The notes beneath the pieces were generated by a model. That model did not search any database and had not been told where the DNA came from. It worked only from the letters and a program-made list of their open reading frames with translations. Below, one piece after another: positions 8,552-10,569 of a stretch of DNA of 10,569 nt. The DNA comes from Acanthamoeba lenticulata (lineage: Eukaryota; Discosea; Longamoebia; Acanthamoebidae), in NCBI GenBank assembly GCA_002179805.1, contig NAVB01002229.1:1-10569 (forward strand), in the 5' to 3' direction. Made by a program: the position numbers and the translations under genes. Each line of letters starts with the position of its first letter. The first letter of the stretch is position 1.

Positions 8552-9568
8552 ATGGCCAGCGGCGTACCTCTCGCTTGCTTTTTGTCAGCTCTCGTCCTGG
8601 CCCTGCTCGTGGTGGAGGCCTCCGAGTCACACGACATATCCCTCGTCATCGTCGGCAACCCCGGCGTGGGCAAGAGCTTCCTTTGCAACATCCTCTTGCA
8701 GGAGGAAGCCTTCAAGCACCACTACCAGGCGCGTGCCTGCACAACCGAGGCGGAGTCCCGCGTCGTCCCCCTCACCTTCGGCGACCAAAGCTACAGAGTG
8801 CACGTCCACAACGTGCCGGGTCTCATCGAGTACGACTCTGCTCGACTTAAGCTGAACAAGGAGGCCATCGCCCAAGCGTTCCAAAAGCCAGGCAAACACG
8901 TCATCATGTACGTGTTCACGCCTGGACGAGGCGGGCGGATCGAAGCGGCAGACATTGCCGCCTACGAGGCTCTCAGCACCGCATACAACTTTGAGTCGAC
9001 GTCGCTCTTGTTCGTCTTCAACATGATGCCCGCGACGCCCGACAGGACGGCAGCATATGACGACGAATTGGTGGGCATGGTCATGAACCTTCTCAAGTGG
9101 CCCTCCAACAAGCATTTCAACCACGTCTTCCTCGACAATCAGCCCAAGACGGACGCCAGCTTCGACTTCAAGGGACCGCGCGCCGCCGGTATGCGCAACA
9201 AGCTCATCGAGGGTCTCCAACGGACCGCGCCGCATCGCCACGAGAAGGTCAATGAGATCAACCTCGATGCTGACCGTATCAAACAGGCCGCAGAGCACAT
9301 CAGGTCCCTTGAAAACAAGATCCTAGAGTACAAGCAGACCACCGACGCCCTTACTGGCGAGATTAACCAGGCGAACGCACGGACCATGGAGCTTCACCGC
9401 CAAGTAGGCCAACTTCGAGCCGAGGGGCAACGCGCCCGAGAAGAGGCAGAGAGGCTCCGTAAGAGAAAATGTGGCCTCTTCTGCAAGATTTTCAAGAAGT
9501 TGGGTAGCGACGTCTTGCGGCCGCTCGTGGGTGGTGTGCTGGCCAAGGCTAGCGGCGTTGTGCTTTAA
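8552..9568 (+). CDS. AIG1/GIMAP-like P-loop GTPase with signal peptide, coiled coil and cationic C-terminus, 338 aa
   Basis: The start at ATG 8552 (context CACCATGG) is chosen because a signal peptide begins there: residues 5-23 are hydrophobic (VPLACFLSALVLALLVVEA), followed by SESHD. The frame is open further upstream but without an ATG. Motifs: P-loop GNPGVGKS at 35-42, TTE at 64-66, and NVPG at 87-90, where the usual Asp of the DxxG motif is Asn. GGRI (127-130) and FNMMP (156-160) sit where G4 would lie, again without the Lys and Asp of NKxD. Residues 235-304 are a long coiled coil. The tail (303-338) is cationic then hydrophobic, beginning RKRKCGLFCKIFKKLG. The gene is intronless and divergent from its paralog. 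Loss of the G3 Asp suggests altered or absent GTP hydrolysis, which is an inference. Confidence 0.77.
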   Translation: MASGVPLACFLSALVLALLVVEASESHDISLVIVGNPGVGKSFLCNILLQEEAFKHHYQARACTTEAESRVVPLTFGDQSYRVHVHNVPGLIEYDSARLKLNKEAIAQAFQKPGKHVIMYVFTPGRGGRIEAADIAAYEALSTAYNFESTSLLFVFNMMPATPDRTAAYDDELVGMVMNLLKWPSNKHFNHVFLDNQPKTDASFDFKGPRAAGMRNKLIEGLQRTAPHRHEKVNEINLDADRIKQAAEHIRSLENKILEYKQTTDALTGEINQANARTMELHRQVGQLRAEGQRAREEAERLRKRKCGLFCKIFKKLGSDVLRPLVGGVLAKASGVVL

Positions 9569-9600
9569 AACTTTCGGCACAAAAACTTTTTTCTTAAAGA

Positions 9601-9606
9601 AATAAA
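9601..9606 (+). terminator. Poly(A) signal AATAAA for the plus-strand GTPase gene
   Basis: AATAAA lies 32 nt after the TAA of the plus-strand GTPase gene in an A-rich stretch. The next gene starts only 74 nt later, so 3' end and promoter are tightly packed. Confidence 0.5.
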
Positions 9607-9679
9607 AGAGAAAATACTACATTAGATCGAAGTACCCAGCAGGTCGTCTGGACATTGAGTTCCGAACTGCCGAGTTCCA

Positions 9680-10544
9680 ATGAGCTTGGCCAGTTCGCGC
9701 TCCCGCGATGCCAAAGGTGGGCTGCGGCCAACTCCCACCGCCATCGGGCAGCGACACAGTGACGACAGCGACGATGATTTGCATTTGCTCGACGAAATTT
9801 TGCAGGGCAAGCAAGATGATGAGGCCCTGTCTGTCTACCGCAAGATCGGCTACGGCTTTGGAGAAGTGGGTTCGCTTTCCACGACTTCTTAACGATTTTG
9901 TATAATCTGGTTCACGAGAGCCGTGCACACAGGACCACACACGGGGGCGGTCATCTACTCCTTCTTCCTGCAGACGTTCCTCCTTGAGGTAGCCGAGGTG
10001 GGCGCCTTCTGGGTACGTTCTCTTGCACTCCCGCCGCTCGGAGCGTGTTCACCAGGCCTGAACTGTGCGCCCCTGCCTCTACATGGTGCTGGTGACCCTC
10101 CCTCGGCACACGTGTCAAGGCCGGCGTGCTCCTGCTCATCGGCCAAGTGCGTTTTGCCACACCCATGTGCCTCTGTTGTCGCTGTCCTCTTCCTCCTCCT
10201 CCTCTCATCTTCTTGTGTTGCTGTCCAGTTCTGGGACGCCATCACGGACCCCATCATCGGCCATCTGAGCGACCGCACGAGGTCGGTCATGGGGCGACGC
10301 CGTCCATGGCTGTTGTGGGGTGCGCCGCCCCCTTCTTCTCCCTTCCTCTCCTTCTTGACTTGCTTTGTCCTCATCCTCCACATGTTTGCTTTGGTGCAGG
10401 CGCGGTGCCCTATGCCGTGGCCTACTTCTTCCTGTGGCAGGTGCCGCCATGGGCCGAAGACGGCGACACGCTCGCCATCCTGTGGTACCTCATGGTCATT
10501 TTCGTCTATAACAGTACTTTCACCTGCGTTGCCGTCCCCTACAG
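9680..10544 (+). CDS. MFS symporter, GPH/SLC45-like (5' part, cut by window end)
   Basis: Membrane transporter of the major facilitator superfamily, resembling glycoside-pentoside-hexuronide:cation symporters and SLC45-type carriers; the substrate cannot be read from this part. Exons: 9680-9869, 9933-10012, 10120-10146, 10229-10319, 10400-10544. The last exon ends in phase 2 at a GTAAC donor, and the following intron runs off the window. The first 55 residues form an acidic cytosolic tail (HSDDSDDDLHLLDE). Then come YRKIGYGFGEVG, a first transmembrane helix (IYSFFLQTFLLEVAEV), a second with the family signature FWDAITDPIIG, and the MFS loop motif GHLSDRTRSVMGRRRPW. A third helix (AVPYAVAYFFLW) and a fourth (LWYLMVIFVYNSTF) follow, ending in VAVPYR. 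Exon phases agree throughout. The ATG at 9680 is the first in frame. Confidence 0.8.
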
Positions 10545-10569
10545 GTAACCTTGTTTGTTTTTTGTTTTT

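Noticed and set aside
8627..9298. 223-residue minus-strand frame opposite the GTPase
   Set aside because: It mirrors the codon bias of the plus-strand GTPase, whose P-loop, signal peptide and coiled coil settle the true frame.

Overview
The window looks like nuclear DNA of a free-living amoeba, most likely Acanthamoeba or a close relative. This rests on GC-rich exons, very short GT-AG introns (53-99 nt wherever a complete exon chain could be built), AT-rich and short intergenic gaps, AATAAA signals just after stop codons, and the gene mix (F-box/Kelch proteins, a beta-helix surface protein, AIG1-like GTPases, an MFS transporter). The species call is inference. No bacterial-type operon, tRNA, rRNA, CRISPR array or transposon was seen.

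Layout: (1) 22-131 (+), the last exon of an unidentified gene. (2) 386-2463 (+), an F-box/Kelch protein in 11 exons. (3) 2711-6146 (+), a large single-pass membrane protein in 16 exons: signal peptide, a stack of about 24-30-residue beta-helix coils, a long ectodomain stalk, a transmembrane helix and a short basic tail. (4) 6337-7143 (+), an intronless F-box protein with a ubiquitin-binding-like N-terminal helix. (5) 8374-7334 (-) and (6) 8552-9568 (+), two intronless, divergently transcribed paralogous AIG1/GIMAP-like P-loop GTPases. Each has an N-terminal signal sequence, a C-terminal coiled coil and a cationic tail. (7) 9680 to the window end (+), the 5' part of an MFS symporter of the GPH/SLC45-like type in at least 5 exons, one of only 27 nt.

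The exon chains were built by hand from splice sites, reading-frame phase and family motifs. For genes 2 and 3 they close exactly: 1281 nt (426 aa) and 2379 nt (792 aa), with no in-frame stop. All 15 introns of the beta-helix gene are phase 1, and most repeat units are single exons. By contrast, the F-box/Kelch gene has mixed phases and the three genes at 6337-9568 have no introns.

The two strongest leads are the one-exon-one-coil surface protein and the head-to-head pair of secretory-pathway GTPases, which have altered G motifs and basic amphipathic C-termini. The two F-box proteins suggest SCF ubiquitin ligase adaptors, but nothing in the sequence ties them functionally to their neighbours.
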